Shown in pieces: positions 18,675 through 27,992 of a stretch of 64,000 nucleotides of DNA. The stretch is from Nesterenkonia pannonica (GTDB lineage: Bacteria > Actinomycetota > Actinomycetes > Actinomycetales > Micrococcaceae): NCBI RefSeq assembly GCF_019575955.1, contig NZ_CP080575.1:2480001-2544000 (forward strand). The letters run 5' to 3'. Both the position numbers and the translations under genes were made by a program. Each line of letters opens with the position of its first letter. The first letter of the stretch is position 1. A model generated the notes under the pieces. The model saw only the letters and a program-made list of their open reading frames with translations, had not been told where the DNA came from and did not search any database.

Positions 18675-19759
18675 GTGTCCGCACCTGATCACTCCGCCCG
18701 CGAGCGGCCCGAGGCCCACGCCGACCACCGGCTCCCGCCTCTGCGGCCCGCCCTGCACACCGCGCCCCTGCCGCGGCTGAGCGACGCCGCCCCGTGGGCA
18801 CAGTCCCCTCCGGCGCTGCAGACCCGCAGCAGTTCGCCCTTCGTGGAGCTCGAGCGCGACACATGGGCTCATCTGGCCGACACCATTGAGCAGCCCCTCA
18901 ACCAGGACGATGTCGACCGGCTGCGCGGCATCGGCGAGCATCTCAGCCTCAACGAGGTGGAGCAGATCTACCTTCCGCTGAGCAGGCTGCTGTCCATCTA
19001 CGTGGAGTCCAACACGGAGCTGCGGCAGCGCACCAACGAATTCCTCGGCGAGGACACCCGTCGCACCCCGTTCGTGATCGGCGTGGCCGGTTCCGTCGCG
19101 GTCGGCAAGTCCACCACGGCCCGCGTGCTGCAGGAGATGCTCTCGCGCTGGTCATCGACCCCGAGGGTGGAGCTGGTGACCACCGACGGATTCCTGCACT
19201 CCAACGCTGAGCTGGAGCGCCGGGGCCTCATGGACCGCAAGGGCTTCCCGAAGCGTATGACCGCCGTGCCCTGCTGAGATTCGTCTCTGAGGTGAAGTCC
19301 GGCCGCCCCGAGGTGACGGCGCCCAAGTACTCGCACGTGAAGTACGACATCGTCCCCGAGGAGCGCGTCGTGGTGCGCCGCCCGGATGTGCTCATCGTGG
19401 AGGGACTGAATGTGCTGCAGCTTACTCGTCCGCGGTTCGACGGGACGACGGGGCTGGCTCTGAGCGACTTCTTCGACTTCAGCATCTACGTCGACGCACG
19501 CGCCGACCACATCAAGAAGTGGTACGTGGACCGGTTCATGCGATGGCGCGACTCCGCGTTCGCCAAGCCCGGCGCCTACTTCCATCGCTACGCCTCTCTG
19601 AGCGACAGTGCGGCGACCGCCTGGGCCACCGACATCTGGAACCGGATCAACGGTCCCAACCTGCGCGAGAACATTGCTCCGACCCGCTCCCGCGCCAAGC
19701 TGGTGATGGTCAAAGGTGAGGACCACGCCGTATCCCGGGTGCTGCTGCGGAAGATCTGA
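18675..19759 (+). CDS. coaA: Pantothenate kinase type I
   Basis: First step of CoA synthesis. GTG 18675 gives a proline-rich, poorly conserved 50-residue N-terminus, then [17 protein letters not shown]-loop [12 protein letters not shown] near residue 135, [30 protein letters not shown], and [19 protein letters not shown](L). One G is lost at 19250 ([14 protein letters not shown] breaks to a stop). GCTTAC at 19420-19425 makes LQLTRP where LQPARP is expected (scar, length neutral). A small GTG gene start 5 nt after the stop suggests co-transcription with the VanY-like gene. Confidence 0.92.
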
Positions 19760-19764
19760 GCCTC

Positions 19765-20624
19765 GTGTGCACTGACCGTCCCACCCCGTTCATCACCCGT
19801 CGCGCGCTGCTTGCCCTCAGCGGGGCCGCAGCGCTCAGCGCCTGCGCGCCGAACGCAGACGAGTCAGCCAGCCCGAGCACGCCGACGGAGACCGTCCCTG
19901 TGCCCGAACCCACCAGGAGCGCACAGAGCTCACCGCCCTCACCGGAGCCCACGGAGGAGGACGACGAGGCGGCCGAGGAAGAGGAGGACCAGCGCACCTC
20001 TGACCCCAGCTGGGACCCTGAATCCACGTATGTGCTGGTGAACAAGCGCAATCCGCTCGAGCCCCCGACCATGTTCCCGCAGACCTTCGCGAGGTCGACG
20101 TCCTTCAGCACTACCCCGGCCAGCGGATGCGCGACGAGGCCGCAGGTGCGCTGGAGGAGCTGTTCGCCGCGGCAGAGGAGGCCGGGCACAGGCTGGCCGT
20201 CACCACCGCCTACCGGGACTACGATCACCAGTTCGCCCTCTACGACAGCTGGTACAGGGAGCACGGGCAGGAATGGACCGATGCCGTGTCTGCGCGGCCG
20301 GGATACTCCGAGCACCAGACCGGCCTTGCCGTGGACATCCTGACGGAGGACTCGCATCCCGACGAGCTGCTTGACTCGTTCGGCGGCATGCCGGAAGGCC
20401 GATGGGCGGCCGAGAACGCCCATGAGTTCGGCTTCCTCATCCGCTATCCCGAGGGGGCGGAGGACATCACCGGATACCGCTATGAGCCGTGGCACCTGCG
20501 CTACGTGGGCACCGAGACGGCCGCCTCGGTCTTCGAGGAGGACGTCACTCTCGAGGAGTACTGGGATCAGCCTCCCGCACCCGACTACGAGTACGACTAC
20601 GGCGAGGACCCGGCCGCGCCCTGA
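19765..20624 (+). CDS. VanY-family D-Ala-D-Ala carboxypeptidase lipoprotein
   Basis: Extracellular zinc peptidase trimming peptidoglycan stem peptides. GTG 19765; signal RRALLALSGAAALSAC with lipobox LSAC near residue 27; a long linker rich in Pro, Ser and Glu/Asp; then YVLVNKRNPLEPP, RMRDEAAGALEELFAAAEEAG, VTTAYRDYDHQ, YSEHQTGLAVDI (first His and the Asp zinc ligands) and YEPWHLRYVG (second His). A single-base break at about 20090 separates the linker from the catalytic half. C-terminal tail is acidic and Tyr-rich. Confidence 0.9.
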
Positions 20625-20642
20625 CCCCGGCGGCGCAGAGCG

Positions 20643-21932
20643 TCACCGTGCGGAGCGCCGGTGGACCTCGGGGCTCTCCCCGGCAGCCTCAGGTGCTTCG
20701 CTGATGAGCTGCTCCTCCCCACGACCTCGAGGACCCGCTCCCAGCGCGACTCCAGAGCGTCCTGGGAATGTCATGGCTGTGCTCACCGTCCATCAGCTCA
20801 GCCAGGGGATAGATGCCCCGGAAGACCTCGTCGTCGCGGCTGGCGCCCTCACGGTCGACGGTGACGGGGACCAGCTCATCCCTGTGATGCGGGCACCCTC
20901 CTCATCCGCCTGCGCCTCCGCAAAGCCATGACGCCCACTGCAGTCTCGGGGATGCAGCACTCCTCGTCCTGATTGGCGAAGAAGTTCCCCAGAGACCATG
21001 TCACCCACATGCCCTCGTCCTCAGGCCCTCCCTGGAGCTCCTCCATCGGCTGAGGGGTATGCGTGTGGTTGCCGAAGACCAGGTCGATCTGGCCGCCGTC
21101 AGCCAGCTGCGCCGCGTAGTCCCGCTGCTGATCGTTGGGCGAGTGCGCGTACTCCTCGCCCCAGTGCACGGATGCGATGACGAGGTCCGCGCCGTCTGAG
21201 CGGGCCTGCTCGGCCAGGGCGCTCAGCTCATCCGGGCTGCCGTCGGAGACCGCCCAGGGTGCGTCCTGAGGCGGATAGAACGGATCGTTGTGGATCTGAG
21301 TGTTCGCCACGTGAGCCACCACGATCTCCCGCCCGCCGCGCTCCAGGGTGTAGAGCTGGGGCTCGGCAGCCTCCTCCTCGGTGCGGGCAGTGTGGCGTGG
21401 CCCAGCCCCGCCGAATCGAGGGTCACCAGCGTGTGCTCCAGCCCTTCCATTCCCATATCGAGGGAGTGGTTGGTAGCCGTGGCGCAGCCGTCGAAGCCGA
21501 CCTCCGCCAGGGATTCGGCGAGGCCTTCGGGCGCACCGAAAACGGGGTATCCCACGGGCTCTGTGCCCGGAGGCGCGATCGGCACCTCGAGACCGCACAG
21601 TGCCAGATCAGCCCCTTCGATCCAGTGCTGGACCCCGCTGAGCTGCTCGACGAAGTCGTGTCCGCCGTCCTCCTGCGCTGCGGCGGCGATGACCGCGTCG
21701 TGCGGCAGCACATCTCCGGAGGAGAGGATGGTGAAGGTCTCGGGGTCGCCCTCGTTCGGCTGCTCATCGGCGCCCGGCGCTTCGTCGGGCTCGTCCGTCG
21801 CCCCCTCGAGCGATTCGGAGGGGCCGCCCGGTTCGCTCCCTCGTCCGGACCCTGGGAATCCTGCGCCTGGCATGCCGTCGCCGCACCGGCGATCAGCGTC
21901 ATCAGCAGCGCAGCGCGAATACTTCTCCTCAT
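20643..21932 (-). CDS. CapA-family lipoprotein (metallophosphatase fold)
   Basis: Exported protein of the poly-gamma-glutamate CapA family; enzymatic role not established. ATG 21932: MRRSIRAALLMTLIAGAATAC, lipobox AATAC. After an acidic linker: FTILSSGDVLPHDAVI, ADLALCGLEVPIAP, CATATNHSLDMGMEGLEHTLVTLDSAGL, IVVAHVANTQ, VIASVHWGEEY, LVFGNHTHTPQPME and WVTWSLGNFFANQ, all CapA landmarks with the His/Asp metal ligands. Breaks near 21860, 21390, 20910, 20860 and 20745. The end was placed at TGA 20643-20645, assuming one lost G in a GGGGG run. Confidence 0.85.
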
Positions 21933-21980
21933 GGGACCGCAAGTCTAGGGGCTCGGCCGACGGGAATTTAGGATGGCGGC

Positions 21981-22517
21981 ATGCTCAAGGGATTCTTCGA
22001 CTTCATCAAGCAGGGCAATGTGGTGGACCTCGCGGTGGCGGTGGTCCTGGGAACAGCATTCGGCGCTGTGGTGAACGCGTTCGTGGAGAGCGTCCTGATG
22101 CCTTTCATCGCCCAGCTCATCGGAGGTTCGGAGCCTGAGTTCGACCAGCTGTGGGCCTACACCATCCCCGGCCTCCAAGGCCCGGATATGGAGTTCGGCG
22201 TCCTTGTCACCACCGTGGTGAACTTCTTGCTCATCGCTGCAGCCGTCTACTTCGTCATTGTGATGCCGATGAACCGGATGATCGCAGCGCGCGCCGCACA
22301 GAGCACTCCTGAGCCCGAGGAGGAGAACGTCGTCCTGCTCAAGGAGATTCGGGACCATCTCAAGGCCCAGACCGAGGTCATGAACCCGGCGTTCGTCCAG
22401 CAGCTCGTGGAGGCTGAGCGTCGGGCCGAGCGCGAGAGTCAGATCGACGAGCACCAGTCCCTGGCGCAGGGAGGGCTTCTGGGCCGCGCGAAGAAGCTTG
22501 TTCGAGGAAAGGCCTGA
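21981..22517 (+). CDS. mscL: Large-conductance mechanosensitive channel
   Basis: Osmotic emergency valve of the membrane. Full 178-residue frame: MLKGFFDFIKQGNVVDLAVAVVLGTAFGAVVNAF (amphipathic helix and TM1), then a short periplasmic loop and TM2 FGVLVTTVVNFLLIAAAVYFVIVMPMNR. The cytoplasmic tail is about 40 residues longer than in E. coli and charged. Two nucleotides before nadX; divergent from the capA-like gene, sharing a 48-nt promoter region. Confidence 0.96.
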   Translation: MLKGFFDFIKQGNVVDLAVAVVLGTAFGAVVNAFVESVLMPFIAQLIGGSEPEFDQLWAYTIPGLQGPDMEFGVLVTTVVNFLLIAAAVYFVIVMPMNRMIAARAAQSTPEPEEENVVLLKEIRDHLKAQTEVMNPAFVQQLVEAERRAERESQIDEHQSLAQGGLLGRAKKLVRGKA

Positions 22518-22519
22518 CC

Positions 22520-23321
22520 ATGGACGCACCTTCGCGCATTGCTGTGCTCGGCGTCGGGGCGATGGGACGGGCGGTGATCGGTGCTCTTCGCCAGCGCGTC
22601 CCCGAGGCAGAGCTGCTGTTCTACGAACGTGAGCACCGTGTGGATGCCCTGGCTCAGGACCTGGGCATCTCAGGCTTCGGCAGCATGACAGAGCTGCTTC
22701 GGAGGAGCCGCATCTCGTCGTGGAATGCGCGGGCCACAGCGCAGTCTCCGATCTGGTGCCCGAGGTGCTGGATGCGGGGATCGACGTGGTGGTGGCCTCG
22801 GTGGGGGCGTTGGGCGATCGGGGCCTGCGTGAGTCGCTGGAGCACCGTGCATCCTCGGCGGGCGCGCTGCTCCAGCTGGTGCCGGGAGCGGTGGGCGGCT
22901 TGGATGCCCTGCGGGGCGCGATGCTCGCCGGGGTGGACTCGGTGATCTACGAGGGGCGCAAGCCGCCGGGGCATGGAAGGACTCAGCCGCGGAACGTGTG
23001 TGCAGCCTCGAGAGCCTCACCGAGGAGGTGACGTTCTTCCGCGGATCGGCAGCTGAGGCTGCGTCCGAGTATCCCAAGAATGCGAACGTCACCGCTGCCG
23101 TGGCGCTGGCTGGCGTGGGGTTCGAGTCGACCGAAGTGCAGCTGACGGCCGACCCTGAGGCCGAGGAGAATTCCCATACCCTCAGCGTCGAGGGCAGGTT
23201 CGGACGCTTTGTCATCACCCTGGCCAACGGCCCGCTCCCGGAGAACCCTCGAACGTCGTGGCTTGCTGCGCTCAGCGTCGTGGAAGCGGTCGTGAATCGG
23301 ACACGGCCGATGCGCTTCTGA
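22520..23321 (+). CDS. nadX: L-aspartate dehydrogenase
   Basis: NAD(P)-dependent enzyme giving iminoaspartate/oxaloacetate; usual role in NAD synthesis. IAVLGVGAMGRAVIGAL is the Rossmann motif; after a break at 22700: LVVECAGHSAVSDLVPEVLDAG, ALLQLVPGAVGGLDAL (the G-A-x-G-G-L-D family motif), ANVTAAVALAGVGFESTEVQL and SWLAALSVVEAV. A second break lies near 22970. ATG 22520 is 2 nt after the mscL stop. Converges on glmM. Confidence 0.87.
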
Positions 23322-23361
23322 TGGGCGCCGTCCGTCATGCCTCGGTCTCAGCCGCGGCTGG

Positions 23362-24705
23362 TCAGAGGGTGAGTTCTTCTTTGACGATGTCGGCCAGGGT
23401 CTGGCATTCGGCCTCAGCGATCTCGGGGTGGGCGGCTTCGACCATGACCCGAACCACCGGTTCGGTGCCTGAGGCGCAGCAGCACACGCCCATGCTCACC
23501 CAACCGCTGCTGAGCAGCGGCCACCGCGTCCTGGACCGGGCCATGAGTCTTCGCCCGGGCCCTGTCCACACCCTTGACGTTGAGCAGCACCTGGGGAAGA
23601 CGTGTCATCGCCTCCCCGCCAGCTCCTTCAGACTCTTACCCGTGGCAGCGACCCGGGCCGCCAGCTGCAGACCCGTGAGCACCCCATCACCAGTGGTCGC
23701 GTAATCAGCGAAGATCAGATGCCCTGACTGCTCACCACCGAGCGAATAGCCGCCCGCGCGCATGCCCTCGAGCACGTAGCGGTCCCCCACTGCGGTCTCG
23801 ACCACACTGATCCCCGCCTCAGCCAAGCCCAGCTTCAGCCCCAGATTGCTCATCACCGTGACCACCAGGGTGTCATCAACCAGGCCCCAGCCTCTTTCAG
23901 CCCCCGAGCCAGAACCCCATGATCTGATCACCATCGATGACATCGCCGCAGTGATCCACCGCCAGGCACCGGTCCGCGTCCCCATCATGGGCCACCCCAA
24001 ATCCGCGCCGTGGGCCAGCACCGCCTGCTGCAGGTTCTGCAGATGCGTGGACCCATAGCCAGCATTGATGTTCAGCCCATCCGGGTCAGCGCCGATGACG
24101 ATCACCTCAGCCCCCGCAGCAGCGAAGGCCTCCGGAGAGCACCCGGACGCGGCACCATGGGCACAGTCCAGCACCACCTTCACCCCTTCCAGCGAGATCC
24201 CGCCCAGGGAGGCCAGCAGGTGGACCACATACCGGTCCTCCGCGTCAGCGAAGCGCTGAACCCTGCCCACATCAGCGCCCACCGGGGCAGGAGCATCCAC
24301 ACCCATCTGAGCCTCGATCGCGTCCTCCAACGCATCATCAAGCTTATGGCCGCCCGCGCCGAGGAACTTGATCCCGTTATCCGCCGCCGGGTTATGCGAC
24401 GCGCTGATCATCACCCCGAAATCAGCGTCAATATCTCCGACCAAAAACGCCGCCGCAGGAGTCGGCAGCACCCCCGCATCAAAGACATCGACCCCGTGGA
24501 GGCCAGACCCGCCTGCACCGCAGCCGAGAGGAACTCCCGAAACCCGAGGATCACGAGCCACCACCCCCACCGGACGGCGCCCATCACCACGGCCCTCACC
24601 GCCGAGGACCACCGCAGCCGACTGAGACAAACGCAAAGCCAGATCCGCGGTCAGCAGCTCATTAGCCACCCCGCGAACCCCATCGGTTCCAAAGAGTCTT
24701 GTCAT
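23362..24705 (-). CDS. glmM: Phosphoglucosamine mutase
   Basis: Converts glucosamine-6-P to glucosamine-1-[16 protein letters not shown]; catalytic serine loop [16 protein letters not shown] near residue 100; metal-binding D-x-D-x-D region present but disrupted by a frame break near 23975-23920; sugar-binding [11 protein letters not shown]-terminal phosphate-binding [14 protein letters not shown]. Start ATG 24705. Further breaks near 24520, 23610 and 23510. Next downstream of rpsI in the classical rplM-rpsI-glmM order, separated by a terminator. Confidence 0.93.
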
Positions 24706-24735
24706 ATCGATGATGAGTCTAATAGGCCGAGCACC

Positions 24736-24769
24736 AGAAAACCCCGCAGGCAGAGCCATGGGGTTTTCT
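24736..24769. terminator. Terminator after rpsI
   Basis: Perfect arms AGAAAACCCC / GGGGTTTTCT with a 14-nt loop; read from the minus strand the stem follows the rpsI stop by about 15 nt. The A/T ends of the arms supply a short U tract. Confidence 0.75.
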
Positions 24770-24783
24770 TCAGAGCGCTGGGG

Positions 24784-25279
24784 TCAGCGCTTCGAGTACT
24801 GCGGTGCCTTGCGGGCCTTCTTGAGGCCTTCTTGCGCTCCACGGCACGGGCGTCCCGTGTGAGGAAGCCACCTTCTTCAGGGCAGGGCGATTGTGGTCGC
24901 GGTCGATGCCGTTGAGGGCACGGGAAATGCCCAGGCGCAGCGCACCGGCCTGGCCGGAGGGGCCGCCTCCGTCGATCAGGGCGACCACGTCGTAGGCGCT
25001 GCTCAGGCCCAGCAATGTGAAGGGGTCATTCACTTCCTGCTGGTGCAGCTTGTTGGGGAAGTAGTCCTCCAGGCTGCGGCCGTTGATGGACCATTTGCCT
25101 GAGCCGGGGACGATGCGGACGCGTGCGCGAGCCTGTTTGCGGCGACCGATAGCGGCGCCGGAGACGGTCAGGGGTGCTCGCTCGGCGGCGGGCTCTGAGG
25201 TCTCTGTCTGCGTCGACTCCGAGGTGAAGCTTGAGAGCTCCTCGGTTTCGGTGGTGAGCTCTTCAGTGTTCTGAGCCAC
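24784..25279 (-). CDS. rpsI: 30S ribosomal protein S9
   Basis: Small-subunit protein reaching the P site. Long acidic actinobacterial N-terminus (about 50 residues, rich in Thr/Glu), then [61 protein letters not shown]. The C-terminus should read [36 protein letters not shown], but GCCGGC is shortened to GTGGC near 24875, and a second A-G site loses four bases near 24830, shifting the frame. Downstream partner of rplM. Confidence 0.95.
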
Positions 25280-25315
25280 GTTTCTCCTAAAATTCTAAGT
25301 TTCTGGTGGCCAGGA

Positions 25316-25768
25316 CTACTGAGCGACCTGGGTGATTTCAAATGGCTTGGGCTGCTGTGCAGTGTGCGGGTGCTCACTGCCTGCATAGACGCGCAGCTTC
25401 TTCAGCTGTGCGCTGCCGAGCTTGTTGTGGGGAAGCATGCCTTTGACGGCAATCTCCACGGCCCGGGTGGGGAAGCGGTCGATCATTTCCTGGAAGGTCA
25501 TCGACCGAATGCCGCCGGGGAAGCCGGAGTGGCGCCAGTAGCGCTTCTTGGCCGCCTTGTCGCCGGTGACGGCGACCTTGTCAGCGTTGATGATGATGAC
25601 GAAGTCGCCCATGTCCTGGTGCGGCGCGAAAGTCGGCTTGTGCTTGCCGCGCAGCAGGCCGGCGGCGTGAGTGGCCAGCCGTCCCAGGACGACGTCGGTG
25701 GCGTCGATGACGTGCCACTGAGGGTCCGCGTCGCCTTGCTTGGGGGTGTACGTACGCACGATGTTCAT
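25316..25768 (-). CDS. rplM: 50S ribosomal protein L13
   Basis: Uninterrupted frame of 150 residues from ATG 25768: [32 protein letters not shown], then the core [33 protein letters not shown] and [13 protein letters not shown]. First gene of rplM-rpsI. Its mRNA leader contains a cUUCGg hairpin about 95-110 nt before the start, described separately. Confidence 0.97.
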   Translation of the reverse strand: MNIVRTYTPKQGDADPQWHVIDATDVVLGRLATHAAGLLRGKHKPTFAPHQDMGDFVIIINADKVAVTGDKAAKKRYWRHSGFPGGIRSMTFQEMIDRFPTRAVEIAVKGMLPHNKLGSAQLKKLRVYAGSEHPHTAQQPKPFEITQVAQ

Positions 25769-25861
25769 GCCTTTACGGTCGGTTGTTCTACGGTCAGGCT
25801 CCCGCTTCCGCCCGTGTGTGAGATACACAGCAGGGCAGGCGCCTGTTCACTCTTCAGGTCC

Positions 25862-25879
25862 GGGGCGCCGAAGCGCCCC
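25862..25879 (-). promoter_or_regulatory. cUUCGg hairpin in the rplM leader
   Basis: On the minus strand, GGGGCGC-TTCG-GCGCCCC: a perfect 7-bp stem closed by the extra-stable cUUCGg tetraloop. It lies in the 5' leader of the L13-S9 mRNA. The remainder of the 25769-26097 gap shows no gene; whether this hairpin is an autoregulatory site or only a transcriptional pause is open. Confidence 0.5.
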
Positions 25880-26097
25880 TGATGTGTCGGTGCAGTTCCG
25901 GCTTTCCAGGTGAGGGCTGGAATTATGCCGGGCCCGTAGGTCCCCGTCCCGTCTCGCGGAGGCTGGATGGCCATGCAACTGAGCCGCCTCGACACGAATC
26001 CAGGCAGGGTGGACACGCACAACAGCTCTCTACTGTACCGGATCCCCGCCCGGCCTGCACCGCGGGGCGGTCCAGTGGGCACATGCAGACGACCCCG

Positions 26098-26157
26098 TTG
26101 CAAACAAAGATTTACGCAGATATCGTGTGGCATAACGCACATTAATATGGCGCACAT
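26098..26157 (+). promoter_or_regulatory. fruR-fruK-fruA promoter and operator repeats
   Basis: TTGCAA (26098-26103), a 17-nt spacer and TATCGT (26121-26126) form a good sigma-70-type promoter. Just downstream are direct repeats ACGCACAT (26135-26142) and GCGCACAT (26150-26157), 15 nt start to start, in an AT-rich stretch (ATTAATATGG). DeoR-family repressors commonly bind such repeats, so this is a likely FruR operator. It ends 28 nt before the fruR start codon. Confidence 0.55.
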
Positions 26158-26185
26158 CACATCTGCTGCTTCTGAAGGAGACCGT

Positions 26186-26991
26186 ATGCCGCTGCTCGCC
26201 GCCGAGCGCCACAGCCGCGTTCGCACGCTTCTGCTCCAGGACGGAAGCGTCAGCGTCCAGCAGCTGGCCGACACCTTCGCCGTGACGAGAGAGACGATCC
26301 GCCGCGACCTCGACCAGCTGGAGCAGGAGGGAGCGCTGCGTCGTATTCATGGAGGCGCCGTGCCTGCGGCCTCCGCATCCCGCACCGAAGAGCCGCTCCA
26401 GGCCCGGCAGGCCGGACGACGCCGAGCAGAAGCGCCGCATCGCCCGTGCGGCAATGTCCTATCTTCCCCGTCGGACGGAGGCTCCATGCTCATCGATGCC
26501 GGCACCACCACCGAGGCCCTGGCGGCCCTTCTGACAGATCCGCTGGAGAAGAGCGCATCGGACTCCGAGCAGCGTCGCTGCCTGATCACCAACGCCGTCC
26601 CGATCGCACTCATGCTCAGCTCATCCGCGGACGTCGACGTCGAGATGCTCGGCGGCAGCGTGCGCGGCATCACCGGAGCCGCAGTCGGTGTGCAGACCAC
26701 TGCGGCCCTGCGCAGGCGGCGTGCCGACGTCGTCTTCCTCGGCACCAACGGCGTGGACGCCGGATTCGGCCTCAGCACGCCCGACACCCAGGAAGCCGCG
26801 GTGAAGACTGAGCTGCTCGCCGCTGGGCGTCAGCGGGTGGTGCTCGCCGACTCCTCGAAGCTCGGCCGGAGCTCCCTGGTGCAGTTCGCGCAGCTGGACG
26901 ACATCGATGTGCTGATCACCGACGCCCCTCCGTTACCCTTCTCGCTGAGGCGCTCAGCGAGGCAGAAGTGTCTGTGGTGGTGGCCCCGTGA
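26186..26991 (+). CDS. fruR: DeoR-family fructose operon repressor
   Basis: Sugar-phosphate-responsive repressor. ATG 26186 after GAAGGAG. N-terminal HTH: RHSRVRTLLLQDGSVSVQQLADTFAVTRETIRRDLDQLEQEGALRRIHGGA, the DeoR signature. Ligand domain: SMLIDAGTTTEAL, CLITNAVPIALML, VVFLGTNGVDAGFGLSTPDTQEAAVK and VVLADSSKLG. One-base breaks near 26400, 26470 and 26930; the final frame ends EALSEAEVSVVVAP-stop, overlapping the fruK GTG (GTGA). Likely autoregulates through the repeats just upstream, with fructose-1-P as effector by family analogy. Confidence 0.9.
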
Positions 26992-27982
26992 TCCTCACCG
27001 TCACTCCTAATCCCAGCCTGGACAGGACAGTGGAGCTGCCCGCCCCTCTGGCCGTCGGACAGGTCCAGCGCGCCGCCGCGCAGCACTCCGAACCCGGGGC
27101 AAGGGCGTCAACATCACTCGTGCCCTTGCCGCAGCCGCATGAGTCTTCCCTCGCGCTGCTGCCCGGGGATCCCGGCGATCCCGTTCTTCTTGCCCTCGAA
27201 GAGCTCGAAGTTCGCCACGAGGCGCTGCCCATCGGCGCGGCTCTGCGCACCAACATCACCATCACCGACCCGGCTAGGCACCACCACCAAGATCAACGAA
27301 CCCGGCCCCGCGCTCGTCCAGGATCAGGTGGAGGCGCTGGCCCAGGCGGTGATCCGGCGTGCAGGGACCGCCTCCTGGACAGCCCTGGCAGGCTCACTGC
27401 CGCCAGGCGTGCCTGAGACCTTCTATGCAGATGTCATCTCCCGGCTCCGCAGCGCAGCGCATGAGGCACCGCACGCCATCGCCGTCGACGCCTCGGGCCC
27501 CGCGCTGGCGCACGCCGCCGCCGCTTACCGGACCTCATCAAGCCCAACGCTGAGGAGCTCCTCGAGCTCCACCGCGCCCTGATCGGCCCCGAAGCCACAC
27601 CCGCCGTGCACGCGTCCGAGCTGGAGGGTGACCGAGGCTTGGCCGTCGAGCTGGTTCGCCGCCTCCAGACGCGCGGCGTCCGGTCTGCGCTGGTGACCCT
27701 CGGTCCGCACGGCGCCGTCCTCATCCCGGAGGAGGGTTCGAGTGCCCCGGTCCTCGCCGCGTCAGGTCCTCCCCTGGTGGTGCGCAGCACCGTCGGAGTA
27801 AACGACGCCTCCCTGGCCGGATACCTGCTGGCCGCCCATCGGGGCGGGACGGCAGAGGAGCGCCTCCTGCGCGCCGCCGCGCAGGGCCGGGCGGCCGCCT
27901 CCTTCCCGGGTCCACGATGCCTCGCCCCCATGACCTCAGAATCCTCGACATCGTCGTCGAACACATCACTCCCACGAAGTAA
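26988..27982 (+). CDS. fruK: 1-Phosphofructokinase
   Basis: PfkB-family kinase converting fructose-1-P to fructose-1,6-bisP. GTG 26988 overlaps fruR: MILTVTPNPSLDRTVELP. Then LALLPGDPGDPV, TTTKINEPGP, LAGSLPPGVP, LIKPNAEELLEL, SALVTLGPHGAVL. The catalytic G-A-G-D motif reads V-G-V-N-D (GTAAAC at 27798-27803): a scar where GCCGGC is required, exactly on the anion-hole/catalytic-base loop. Other scars: GCTAGGC at 27273-27279 (D-P-A-G-T) and GCTTAC at 27523-27528. Also breaks near 27100 and 27930. C-terminus ILDIVVEHITPTK. Confidence 0.92.
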
Positions 27983-27992
27983 GGAAATCGCC

